DNA from: Paramacrobiotus metropolitanus
Lineage: Eukaryota > Tardigrada > Eutardigrada > Parachela > Macrobiotidae
Direction of reading: 5' to 3'
DNA: 64,000 nucleotides
Assembly (NCBI RefSeq): GCF_019649055.1
Contig: NW_026570240.1
Coordinates: 1,302,001-1,366,000 of the forward strand
Of this stretch, positions 1 to 10,600 are shown one piece after another. Position numbers and translations under genes: made by a program. The notes under the pieces are model-generated. The model was not told the DNA's origin, ran no database searches, and saw nothing but the letters and a program-made list of their open reading frames with translations. The number at the start of each line of letters is the position of its first letter. Position 1 is the stretch's first letter.

Positions 1-24
1 TTGGGGTTGTCTGCTCTTGTGCCG

Positions 25-42
25 TAATAATAATAATAATAA
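25..42. repeat. (TAA)n microsatellite
   Basis: Six consecutive TAA units lie at the left end of the window, in AT-rich DNA without a recognisable gene. Confidence 0.85.
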
Positions 43-552
43 TATATCCATCTGTTCCAGGGTTTCGGCACTTGCACTTCCACATGATAGTCACTCAACT
101 CGGATTGGTTCTAACTTTCATGTATTTAACGGTCGGGATATCGTCAAAACGGTCATCAGAACTTTTTAATGCAACAGGTTTAGGCAGTGCAAAAACTAAT
201 AAGCCCGTGGTACTGTAACAAATCTGCCCATGCTACCCTATGATATATATACATGGTAACAGGCTGTGGAGTTACCATTGGGCTTACAGAATTACAGTTA
301 GCGGCATCAGGTGACAAAAACTAATCAGTCTAGTAACCTTCTCGGCTTCCCCGCATTAAGGGCATTCTGTTGCCTTTTAAAACAGCAAATTTGGAAGTAG
401 AACCTGTGATCACTGGGTTAGATAGCGGCGGTTAGATAGCTGGGTTCACTGGGAGAGCGGCCGAAATCCTGGCACAGATAATATTCATGTAACTACCACC
501 GCAGCCCGCACGAGTAGGAAAGTAAAGATAATCATATTAACCCGTTCCCGTC

Positions 553-2008
553 CATCCCTGTCAAATGGCAGGGTGACGGACTTTTTCTGTAGCAATCCAC
601 AATGTATTAAGATCGCTTTCAGCAATTTTATTTCACAGCAGGGATGTTAGTGGTCGTTATAAAAAATTCTGTCATCAGATGAAGCACGTCTGGGGCACAC
701 GACCACTGGTCAAAGATGAGCAACATGACACTTTTGAGGTTCGCGGAGGTCTTGCTGCCTCTGCAGCCGTCCCAGCACCCAATAATTTACAAATAATTCA
801 CCCAAGCTGATTCTGTGGCACACATTCCAGAAGTGGCAAACGGTTTGAAAAATTAGTGGACAGTGGACAAATAGGGTCATTAGAAAATTCCCTGCCATGT
901 TTGACAGGGATGGGCATGATGTTACCTAAACAATAAAACTATAAAATCTATATAAAATCTCAGATACTTGATAAAAAGCCGCACAAGGAATTAAAAAATC
1001 GACCAAAAAGAATAATACAATGCTTAGTGTTTTAATGGTTATTTTAAAGTGACCAGTGGTCAGTAAAATAAAAAAATTAAAAAAATCCTTACTTTTTATG
1101 GGAAAATTTGGGCAATTATTTTTAATAAACAGTAAACCGTAAGTACAAATACACATCGCTACACGGATGATGTTTGCTGTTCGGGTTCATCATAATTCAG
1201 ACGATTGTTCTATAAAACCGTAAATATGGACAAGAAATCAATGCTTTATACACTTGACCAAGTTCGGGGCATGATGTAATGGTAAGATTTGAATGAATGG
1301 GAACGCAAATTATGTAAAGCTGAAGTGAAACAGCACCTTTTCTAATCTCGTGCACGTTCCGACGCTTTGCAGCTTCGGTGAGTTGCTGAGCTAAAACTGT
1401 AGATAGCGGAAATGACCATGCCGGTAGAGCCGGTGCCGATATGCCATACCGCGTATACTGTAAGTATGCAATGGAAGTAGTTGTCGCTGTAGTTTTCGGC
1501 TTGGACAACTTCTGGACTGCTTAGACATTTTCTAGTTGTACCCTTTAATCACTAAAATGTTCACCAAAAGAAAACTCAAAATATAAAGCGACAGTAACAT
1601 CGTTACGTATTGCAGTCTGCAGTACAACCAACATGCAGTATAGCGGCGACATAAGCGACAAACACCGCATATTTAGTTATAATGATGCGTTCTGTTGTTT
1701 TTGTTTGACCTAGCGTGATTTTATCATGTGCGTTATGTAGACAAAGTGGATTTTCCGTCTTTGAGAGGCTACGGCTGCTCACAAATGCATTTTTTGCAAT
1801 TTTATTAATTGTTGACCACTGGTCATTTTGATGACCATAACAGTATCTGGCGAATGTAGAGCTTTTCAAAGCGCTTCGTTTAAGTGGTCGTGCTCTTCAG
1901 TGCTAACACCCCATCATTTCCTATAAATTCCGGCGGCTCACCTGCCAAATGGCAGGATGCCCATCCCTGTCAGTTTGGCAGGCTATCGCCTAGCTTGACC
2001 TATGGTCA
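553..2008. repeat. Cluster of short palindromic and hairpin motifs
   Basis: Two word families recur. The first is a palindrome of the form TGACC-N3-GGTCA, present at about 700-712 (first base degenerate), 1050-1062, 1813-1825 and 1996-2008. The second is a CCTGYCA...TGGCAGG hairpin, often beside CATCCCTGTCA, at 553-573, 891-912 (opposite orientation), 1941-1956 and 1961-1982. I noticed no other copies of either family elsewhere in the window. They could be binding sites, or decayed remains of a small repeated element. No coding function is visible. Confidence 0.6.
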
Positions 2009-2581
2009 CGAAAATTCCCAAAAAATTAATTTTTCTTAATTGAATTATTTCATTAAGAACCACCAATTTTCAGATTGATATTCATACTCCTTCTGGTAGC
2101 TGACTTTGGTGGGTTAAGAAATTACAAAAGTGTATTGATTTTTGCAATGTTCCGGAATTTACGTAATGTTCCCATTCTCTTAACTGTTCGTGCTTTGCGT
2201 TATTATAACTGTAATTGCTGTAACTGAAACCGCAACTGTGCAAAATGAAGTATTCTAGTTCTAGAAACAACATTTGCAAGTCACTATCAATAAAAGCAGC
2301 ACTACGAGTACAAGTACAAGTACATAAGGAAATTGCGACCTCACGGTTCGGAAAACAAAAAAGACTTCATTATAAAAAGTAAATGAAACCAAAACTCAAA
2401 ATCATATGAATTCAAATTATTAACTAAAACAGGTACAATACATGTTACGTTCGTGCAAGCTATTAAGCCATGAATCAAAACCGAAAATATAACCATCATT
2501 TAAAAATAACTCAAACTACTGAAGCATCTATAAATCTTCGAAACGATATAGTACCGAGGATGGTATGATCTTTCCGCTTAC

Positions 2582-2637
2582 ATTTTATCAAGCCTCGAAT
2601 TTTATCAAGCCATTTTATCAAGCCTATTTTATCAAGC
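2582..2637. repeat. Short tandem repeat, four units of TTTTATCAAGC
   Basis: Four copies of TTTTATCAAGC lie 13-17 bases apart. The spacer after each copy varies (CTCGAA, CA, CTA). The repeat sits in non-coding DNA 3' of the UFM1 protease exons. Confidence 0.8.
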
Positions 2638-2733
2638 ATCATTAGCGCGAGACAACAAAACAGCTATACGAAGTATAATATGTTATTCAAGTTTCAAACC
2701 AAACGAATTAAATTGAAACTAAACGCAACTTAC

Positions 2734-3669
2734 TAAAATTAGCAAATGATGTTCCTTGTCAACAAGGCAGATCCCGAGAACACACTTTCCATAGCAGTCT
2801 TGATCGCCTCCTAAAACGAACGTAACTTTCATAACGTCAGAATTAAAGATGTCCAAAAATGAAACACACGCACCACGAGAGCGATGGCAGTGAATAAATA
2901 TAATAATACAGATTACACAGTGAAACAAACCCATAAATATCGGTGCTCCAGATTCCGCAAAATGTTTGTAAATAAGTGGAGTATGCTCCTCAAATTCTTT
3001 GGGACTTTTGATGAAATCAATCCGACACGAAACCTACGTATTTCCACACATGCTTAGTCTTACTAATTTCCATTTACCGTATCTGCAGATCAAAAATGAC
3101 GATCCGGTTTTCCAAAAATTGTACTATAGTGACTACACCATTATCACAATAAACGTCAAATACAATTGTAGCAGCGAAAGTAAGACCAGTTATACACTGA
3201 ACGGAAATTGCAAGCAAGCACGCAGCATGTTAATTAAACTGCCCACATGTTTCACCACTTACTACCAACACACATCGTACACGCGGTCCAAGATAAGAAA
3301 TCCCTCGAACGTCCCAATCCATGGATTTTCGACATGATGGTTATCAAGAGCGGACTTCGAAATCCCAGTTTCCATTTCACTCAAAACCACGATCATTTCC
3401 CGTAAACTAAGCGGTGACGATTCAGGATCAATCCATGAAGACAATGTCTGCAGCACACGATATCCACAGCCCCAATTTCGATCGTCAAAGGAATCACACA
3501 AATAGTGGAAATATCGATAATCATCGCGAACCAACGAGACCGCCGAGCTTGCAGCTGGCGATGGGAAACCGACATGAATGTTGCGAATTAAACTGTAATT
3601 TGGCGAACAATCATATTCTTTTTCCACGGAAGCGTCGCACCGATTTGAATTTTCACGATTAGATTTCAT
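2734..3669 (-). CDS. UFSP1: UFM1-specific protease (UFSP1-like), 3' end not found
   Basis: This is a cysteine protease that matures UFM1 or removes it from targets. Three exons join in frame: 3669-3274, 3033-2931 and 2810-2734, all with GT-AG introns. Exon 1 carries the signature YFHYLCDSFDDRNWGCGYR, with the oxyanion Tyr and nucleophile Cys (WGCGYR) about 60 residues from the Met. That short N-terminus favours UFSP1 over the longer UFSP2. Exon 1 continues with the family WIG motif. Exon 2 encodes HFAESGAPIFMG and exon 3 encodes GGDQDCYGKCVLGICL, matching the UFSP segment before the catalytic Asp-Pro-His. Exon 3 ends in phase 0 at a clear GTAAGT donor after HHLLIL. The next exon should begin with Asp-Pro-His, but I found none in the 2.7 kb to the left edge. 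Either it lies outside the window, or the gene has lost its catalytic Asp and His. Confidence 0.82.
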
Positions 3670-4307
3670 GGGAACAACTGCACGAAATAATCAGGAAGAA
3701 CATTAGGTCACTTAACACTGAGAACAAACAGTACCTTGAGCTTGATGAACTACGTATTACTAAATAATATTATGATAAGTCGTATTAATTTCACGAACAG
3801 AGAGTGGATCCTAAAGCGGAATGCCCAAACAAATGCGAGTTTGTCTGTTTGTACTTGCATATCTATAATTATAACAAGTATATAAATTATAATACATACT
3901 TGAAATAAATTGCATTTGTATAATAATGTGTACGAGTAGTGCGAATGCGAAGAGTCTCGTTGCTCCTACATACTGCTGTACTCTACTTGTACATGACACC
4001 AACGAAAAGATCCCGAGATCTTTTTTGGCACCGTTGCAAATAAATTAATGCTCGTATGATCGTATTATTTAACATTAAATTTAAAATTACATTCATAAGA
4101 CCGTTAAGACGTAACATATTACCGAGTTACAGACACGCTTTAATTAAAAATAAGATGTAGTATGTACCTACTGCACATTTTCTCAGCTATTGTTACTATC
4201 CGCTCGAGAAAGAGAATTCTAATGATTAATCTAATTTTAAATATTTTTCAAGTATCACATTGTTCGAAGAACAGCGTTTATTTTTTATGATAGCCATAAA
4301 ATAAATT

Positions 4308-4315
4308 AAAAAAAA
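4308..4315 (-). terminator. Pol III oligo-T terminator of tRNA-Cys
   Basis: Eight A on the plus strand read as eight T on the minus strand, about 11 bases past the tRNA 3' end. A first T5 run directly abuts the tRNA (4323-4327). Both are typical RNA polymerase III stop signals. Confidence 0.75.
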
Positions 4316-4326
4316 TAGACGCAAAA

Positions 4327-4398
4327 AGGGGACTACCGGGATTGAACCGGTGACCTCTCGATCTGCAGTCGAATGCTCTACCACTGAGCTAAATCCCC
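4327..4398 (-). tRNA. tRNA-Cys (GCA)
   Basis: The minus strand reads as a 72-nt tRNA. The seven-base-pair acceptor stem GGGGATT/AGTCCCC has one T-G wobble. The D-arm A-box is TAGCTCAGTGGTAGAGC. The anticodon loop CTGCAGA gives anticodon GCA. The B-box in the T-arm is GGTTCAATCC. The discriminator base is U, which is the cysteine identity base in eukaryotes. There is no intron. The gene stands alone between the UFM1 protease and the CDK-like kinase, with oligo-T runs just downstream. Confidence 0.97.
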
Positions 4399-4730
4399 TG
4401 ACCGACATTTATGATGATTTTGTTATTCAATTAAAGGCATTTTGACGCGCTAAAGAAAAGTCCATGCTCTAGTGAAGTAAACTGAACCTAAGTAAATCTG
4501 CAAGTTTACGTGTGTCTATTGTTCCTAAATCGTTATTACAAACGCAACGATAATAACTGACAAGTACTGTAACTGGAATAAGTTCGAGACGAGACCTTTT
4601 CTTCGAATATCTTGGAGAGTTGCCAACAGAATTGCACAGAATTGAAGATTGATCAGATTGCACCCATTGGAGAATGCACAGAAGCTACAGTCACAGGACA
4701 TGTGTATGGCTGCACGGTCTATTGTTAGTC

Positions 4731-7612
4731 ATGGTGACTCACCGATTGCCCAACCGCCAATCGGTGAAGCGCAAGCGGTCAGCTTTCGGTGCTACAGCCA
4801 GTTTTCGGCTCGGCAAACGAACAGTGGACCAACGTTCTGTGGAATCAATGCGGAAATGGTGCAAAATGCAAATCAAGGCACCATTTCCCGAAAGGCTGCA
4901 TTTTCAGTCGACAGTTTTTTGACAATTCTCCAGCGGGGACTGGGTCTTGAAATCTTGTTATCTTAGTGAAATAGTGAACATGGCCCCTTAAATTGATTGT
5001 ATTCATGAAAATGGAAAGGTAATGCCACTGCTTCATTGGTTCGCATCCCCATTCGTAAATCATGACTAACTTTGTTAAAACTTGAAAATGGAAAAATTGC
5101 AGGAAAGCGCAGTCTCATAATCAGCGTGGATTACGGCCGAAGTCTGCCACGCACATGCAGGCTGGTAATGGTGACCCTAGAGTCGCGCTGCGGTCTTCCG
5201 TGCGGCCGAAACCAAACCCTTACGAAGTACAGTTCGGTGATGCACAACATGGGTGCACTCTCGCTGGAGAAATTGTTCGTGAAAAGCATTCTCGTCGCAT
5301 GCCGTTGAAAGACTACAAGAATTCTGTTAGTCTGGGATATCCTCCGGGCCCGAATGTTGGACGGTTTGAGCGCAAGGAGCTTATCGCAGAAGGTAGTTTT
5401 ACGAAGCGTTCATCTGTTTACGAGACATTTATTTGGATCAAATGTAACTTTTTCGACATTGAACGATGGTCAGTACAAGTGCATCTGTTATACCTCATGA
5501 TCGGACGATGAGCTATGTACGTAAAGTTCCTTTCAACTGATTGTAGCCGTGTAAACTAGCAAGCTTTTGTTATTTGCGAATTTAGCCTGAAAAACACGGT
5601 TGGTTGTTTTTGTACCTTTCACAGTTTACGGATGTTTTAACCAGTTACAGTAGGTCCTGTAATTCTAAAATAGGCAGTCGACGATTGTTGTAATCGCTCC
5701 CAGATGCAGTGGCACTTGTTGGGTTCTGGTTTGATTTGGGTTCTTTTCACGCAGGAACTCATTCATATTGGATATTTTGGCCTTAGTCCAATTCAGTCCA
5801 ATCCGATTTTGGGTTATTTTCTAATTAACCTTGATTACAATTCTGTCGCAGAGTTACTTCCAGTAGCATCACGATAGTTGTAGTGAACGACTACCGTGGT
5901 GCAAAAGTATTGCTGAACTCAGTCTATTTCCGTTTAGGTGGATACGGAAGTGTGTACAAGGGAGTGGACTTGAAAACAAAGCAGACGGTTGCGTTGAAAT
6001 ACATGAACAGCGCGGAGGATGACAGCCTTTCTCAAGCAACACTACGTGAAGGTTGTGAAGTGTTCGTTCGCTATGCTTATTGATTAGTAAATGTTGTGTT
6101 GATACACGATTTAACAAAAATATATTGATGTGGTGATGATAAATAGTTAAATCTCGTTTTTGTAGTATTAAGAAGTTTGATGGTTGGTTGAATTTATTTA
6201 GGGATAGCTACCTCAAAAGAAATGACTCTTGTTTTAATCTTACATACTGCGCGGCGTCACCTGGTATCATCTTAATTTCAGTGGGATTACTGCGCGCTGC
6301 CGGATCCCACGACAACATTGTTCGAATACTCTGCTGGTACTTCCTGCCGAAAACCACCGTTATGGTTCTCGAGTATTTGGAGACAGACTTGTCGCAGTTT
6401 ATCAAAAAACACCGCGCGGAAAACAGAGTTCTACCAAACTATTTGATCAAGGTAATTTTGACCTTTAAGCTGACAGTAGGAATTTAAGCTTTGGCAGTAG
6501 GAATTAATAGCTATTCACAAGAGCAGGTTTTGTAATGCGCTTAATGTGTACTTTCTATTTATTCTGAGTAAACTCCCTGTATCTCTGTCAGATTCCCGCT
6601 ATTTCGTCGCCGATGTTGGCTGCTGCATAGGTATATGTAACCGCAATTGTGACGTTAGTATTAGCGCTGGAGCAGATAATCATATTCAGAACCACCCAGA
6701 ATAACATCATGTCGGTAATAATAGTATTGTTCCTTGAAGGAATCATCTCTTTTGAAGATAGGTAGATCAGTATCAGCATTTTGGAATTTGGCTTTAACGA
6801 AAATGAATTTGTTGCAGTCTATAATGAAGGACATCTTGGTCGGCACTGAGCACTTGCACGGCCGTGGGATCGCTCACCGGGACATGAAACCGCGCAATAT
6901 TCTCATAGATACGAACAACGGATGGCGTGCTAAAATTGCCGATTTCGGATTGAGCAAGTTCATGACTTTTCCTGTTCTGCCCCGAGCAGAAAATTTTGGT
7001 ACCCGTTGGTATCGCGCTCCGGAAGTTTTACTGGCTTGCAAGATTACCACGATGCGCGTAAGAGAACAGATAATTTTCATGATTGTCACCGCTGTTGTAT
7101 CTTTTACAAACCCGAGAGCAAGGGAATATACTAATGTCGCATTACTATAGTACGAGTACTTTAAGGCCGTTCTTTAATTCAGAAAGCTGCAGGCGTTGCA
7201 TTGTTTGGCATTACTGTAACGTGAGACTTTTGCACAAAACAGTTCGGCTTTGTAGGTTGACATGTGGAGCATCGGCACTATATTTGCTGAAATTAAGGAA
7301 CGTCATGCCCTCTTTCCTGGAAAAGATCACGATGAGCAGGTGGACATGATTTTTGCGACACTGGGTGTCCCAACAGCGGACAGTTGGCCGGACATGTACC
7401 AAAAAATTAAGCCAATAATCCAGAGTCTGCGACATTATTCCACAAATCGTTTGCGAGAGAAGGTGCCCTCCATGAACGAAGAAGAGCTGGGAATTCTGCA
7501 GAATCTATTCCAGTATCAGTCTGCTCGTCGCTGGACCGCTGGTGAAGTGCTGAAATTGGAATATTTCAGCGCTGCTACCACATCCGATGCCGGTGACTTT
7601 GAAATGATTTGA
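4731..7612 (+). CDS. Divergent CDK-like Ser/Thr protein kinase (CMGC group)
   Basis: Coding exons are 5103-5392, 5938-6051, 6282-6451, 6818-7057 and 7256-7612. All join in frame. A likely N-terminal exon, 4731-4858, joins through a weak TG|GTGCAA donor, so the start is tentative. About 100 basic, low-complexity residues precede the kinase. Landmarks are the glycine loop EGGYGSVYKG (split by an intron), VALK, the C-helix LREVGLLRAAGSHDNIVRI, catalytic HRDMKPRNIL, DFGLSKF, GTRWYRAPEVLL and VDMWSIGTIFAEI. The LFPGKDHDEQ and TLGVPTADSWPDM stretches are typical of CDKs. The catalytic Lys, Glu, Asp and Asn residues are all present. The PSTAIRE helix is replaced by SLSQATLRE. The inhibitory Thr14 position is Gly while Tyr15 is kept, and the usual T-loop Thr appears to be missing. 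Similarity to CDK7/CDK20 is visible but not enough to name an orthologue. The cyclin partner and pathway are unknown. Confidence 0.85.
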
Positions 7613-10600
7613 CTGGCCGGTGGATAAATTGACCGGGCAGTAAATTGTCAGGGGTACAAAATTTAATCTATCAGTTTTTATGAGTATATTTCTGGGCTGT
7701 TATCCGATGTTAAAAATTTCTGTTTTTGTTTGGTTAAACGGAATTGAGTAGAGGAAAGTTGGTAGGGGCGTAGACTTATTAATCCTGTTTATGTTTTTAT
7801 CTTTTAGTTCTGCTCCATGGTATTCTGCAGATGACCTTTTACAGCTCGGCATTTTGTCTAACTTATGGTAGTATTACAAATTTCCGGCTTTCGTTCTTAA
7901 TTCCGTGAGCCTGTTATAAAGATTCGTAAACAATGGCACTGTCCAAGTTTTGTGATTTCGATGTGTGCATGCGCGAGTCCAACTAACACCTACCTAATGG
8001 TATAGGTAAGCTCAATATGGATCTGTCCTTGACCTTTGAGAAATCGCAGTTTATCCACTCCCGAAAAACCATTATATTAGAACATCGGTAGGCGATCGGC
8101 TAAAGTATAATTGTTCATGCTAATATAAGTGTGAACATTTGACAAAAACGTATTGGTTAACGCTTACTAGTTAGTAGTTAATAACATGTACATGAGAAGT
8201 TCTACATTACAAGCACTGAACTGACTGAAGTAACTCTGGAAGTACTAATATGTGATTTATTTTTCCAGTTCATGTGGTACTGGTGAATCTGGCGACACAG
8301 TATATATATATATTTATATATATGTTTTAATTCGACATAGCGTAGCAGTCGACAATATCACAATGGATCGAGACGTTGAAAAGGCTACTTAAAAATAACT
8401 GACCTGAATGATGAATCCACAATATCGGTGAACCCATAAACTAATTTTCGATTAATCTATCTAATTTTTCATACGGGAGCGATTACAACCAGCGACCATA
8501 TTTACCCATGCTGCGCATATGAATCGAATATCTCTCATGAAAGATTTATTTTTACGTGCAACGTATACGCTTCTGTATCCTGTTTTTTTATTTTTTTAGT
8601 ACGAAACGGTTTTAGCTAGCACTTTAGCTTATGCTCTCTTTTTGAATTATTAAAATTTTGAGAAGTGGTACTTGATCTTCTCCTACGCACTGCTCTGTCA
8701 AAGTAGAGCTGTCCAGTATTTACAGGAAGTCAACATGCATATTCTTCGGTTTGTTCTTAATTATGGGCAACAGCAACGTTAATAGAATTACGCACATTAC
8801 CGCACACAAGGGTAGAATTAGAATCTGAACGGACGTGTAGCGCAAAACATGAAACTTGATCCTAATGCTTGCTTTTTATTTTTATCATAAACAAATAGCC
8901 GTACATGCTGGAGAAAGACAGAAAGCGAAGAAATTCGATACCGTTGATGTATCTTCGGGAAAGAATGAATGATGCCATCAGATGTATCTTTTTGACTTGC
9001 AACCGCTAAAACATAATACAAACCTGTATAACATTAAATATTGACTTGGAGTTATAAGTATGCCGGCCGCATCCAGTGAGTTCTGGAAACATGACTGTCT
9101 GATTTCAATACGCTCTCATATTGTACTTGCACGGGAAGTACTCGTACGTACAAATAGCTATGCTGGCTATAAACCGACTTCTGGCTGCTCATTTTGCATC
9201 GTGATTGCACCCGTATGTGTGGGGATAATGTGGAAATTACCAAGGCAAAAATATACGTTTTTAAGTGTGAGACGCTTGATGTGAAGATTTTCTCCAGATT
9301 GGTGAGTCTCGACAGCTATTTGCGGGCCGCCACGCCTAAATAGCTAAAATAATCGATAGATTCATTCATCTTCCTTTGCAATCCTCGAAGGTCTACTATG
9401 CATATATCCATCCATACATGCAGGAGGGAGGGAGAATGTTAGCTAGACGCCAGCAGTACATCATGCCGTATAAACATTTAATCCCGAAGCCAATGAATAA
9501 GACACTGCTTCTTGTCACAAAAGCCGGTGAACGAATGTTTTATACTGACTTCGTTGCCGTAATGGTTTTATGCAGATAGCGAAGTGATCCTATTTTGTCG
9601 TTTATCACATTTATTCACCATATCATCGAATAAATGCGTTCCTCGACTTTTTGATTAACTGCGCCTTTTCCACGATCTTCCGCGGATGGGAAATACAGTA
9701 AGTATAATTTTATCGCCCTGTAGCTACTGGTCTATCAATTGAATATTATGGTACATTTTTGCTGTATTAGCCAAAGTATTAACCAAAGTGCCGCTTAGCA
9801 AGGCATGTGGGCATTGTTAATTTTTCTGCTTTTGAAAGTGTAGTCTACTTTTATTTTGGCTGAACAGAAATTTGTCGTATATCGTCTTTGCATCGCGTCG
9901 GCGAGTATCCAGTATACAATCTGCACAAAAATGGCTGAATGAAGGGCATTTCCAGTATTAACTCAGAAAGCCACGGTTAGAAAACATACTTGTACTGCCT
10001 TATAAAATATATACGTATTATTTTACGACTTTTGTATTGTATCCTGAATGACACCAGTGTTATTAACAATAAGTTAACAAACACTAGCAGCACAGAATCA
10101 AACTGACAAGTGACTATTGTGACTCGGCAGCACGCACAGATAAATTATTCGCATTCTCTATGCAAGAATTTTGTAATGAGTGCAGAAAACTTCCTACCCT
10201 TTTTTGTTGATTTAACTATTTAATCCTAGATTTGACGTGTATTGGGATTTTTCGATTATTGCTTATTGCTGCCGCCAATAAAAATTCTCCAATTGTTCGC
10301 GAATAGCGACCCAGTAAGCAGCTGTATCTGCACTGCTTTTCCGGTTTACAGTGCCTTGCTTATCACAGTTAAACTTTCTTTAAGGTTTGATTACATTTGA
10401 ATTACTCTTACTAACCGATTTTTTTATTAAAAAGTATATCATAATTCCCCAGAGAAAGAATTTCCGCAAAAAAACGCTTGCGATAGTATGGGTGAAATAG
10501 ACTTTGAAGGTGTTCACGGCTGCTGCTAGCGTGCAGTCAGCAAGGAAATCGATTTTGTCGGCACTTATTGCAGCGCTGTTAATGCTGTGATCGGGATACT

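Larger units (their letters stand above)
43..2733. other. Gene-poor AT-rich stretch downstream of the UFM1 protease
   Basis: No reading frame here resembles a known protein. The short open frames lack family motifs and convincing splice contexts. The stretch does hold a cluster of small palindromes and hairpins (553-2008) and a short tandem repeat (2582-2637). It lies downstream of the last visible exon of the minus-strand UFM1 protease, so the missing 3' end of that gene should fall here or beyond the left edge. I could not find it. Confidence 0.5.

Noticed and set aside
2082-2279. Minus-strand frame with REWEHY...HFCNFL, considered as the last exon of the UFM1 protease.
   Set aside because: None of the available AG acceptors gives the phase required by exon 3, and no Asp-Pro-His precedes it.
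3414-3662. Plus-strand open frame of 82 codons.
   Set aside because: It is the antisense shadow of the UFM1 protease catalytic exon.
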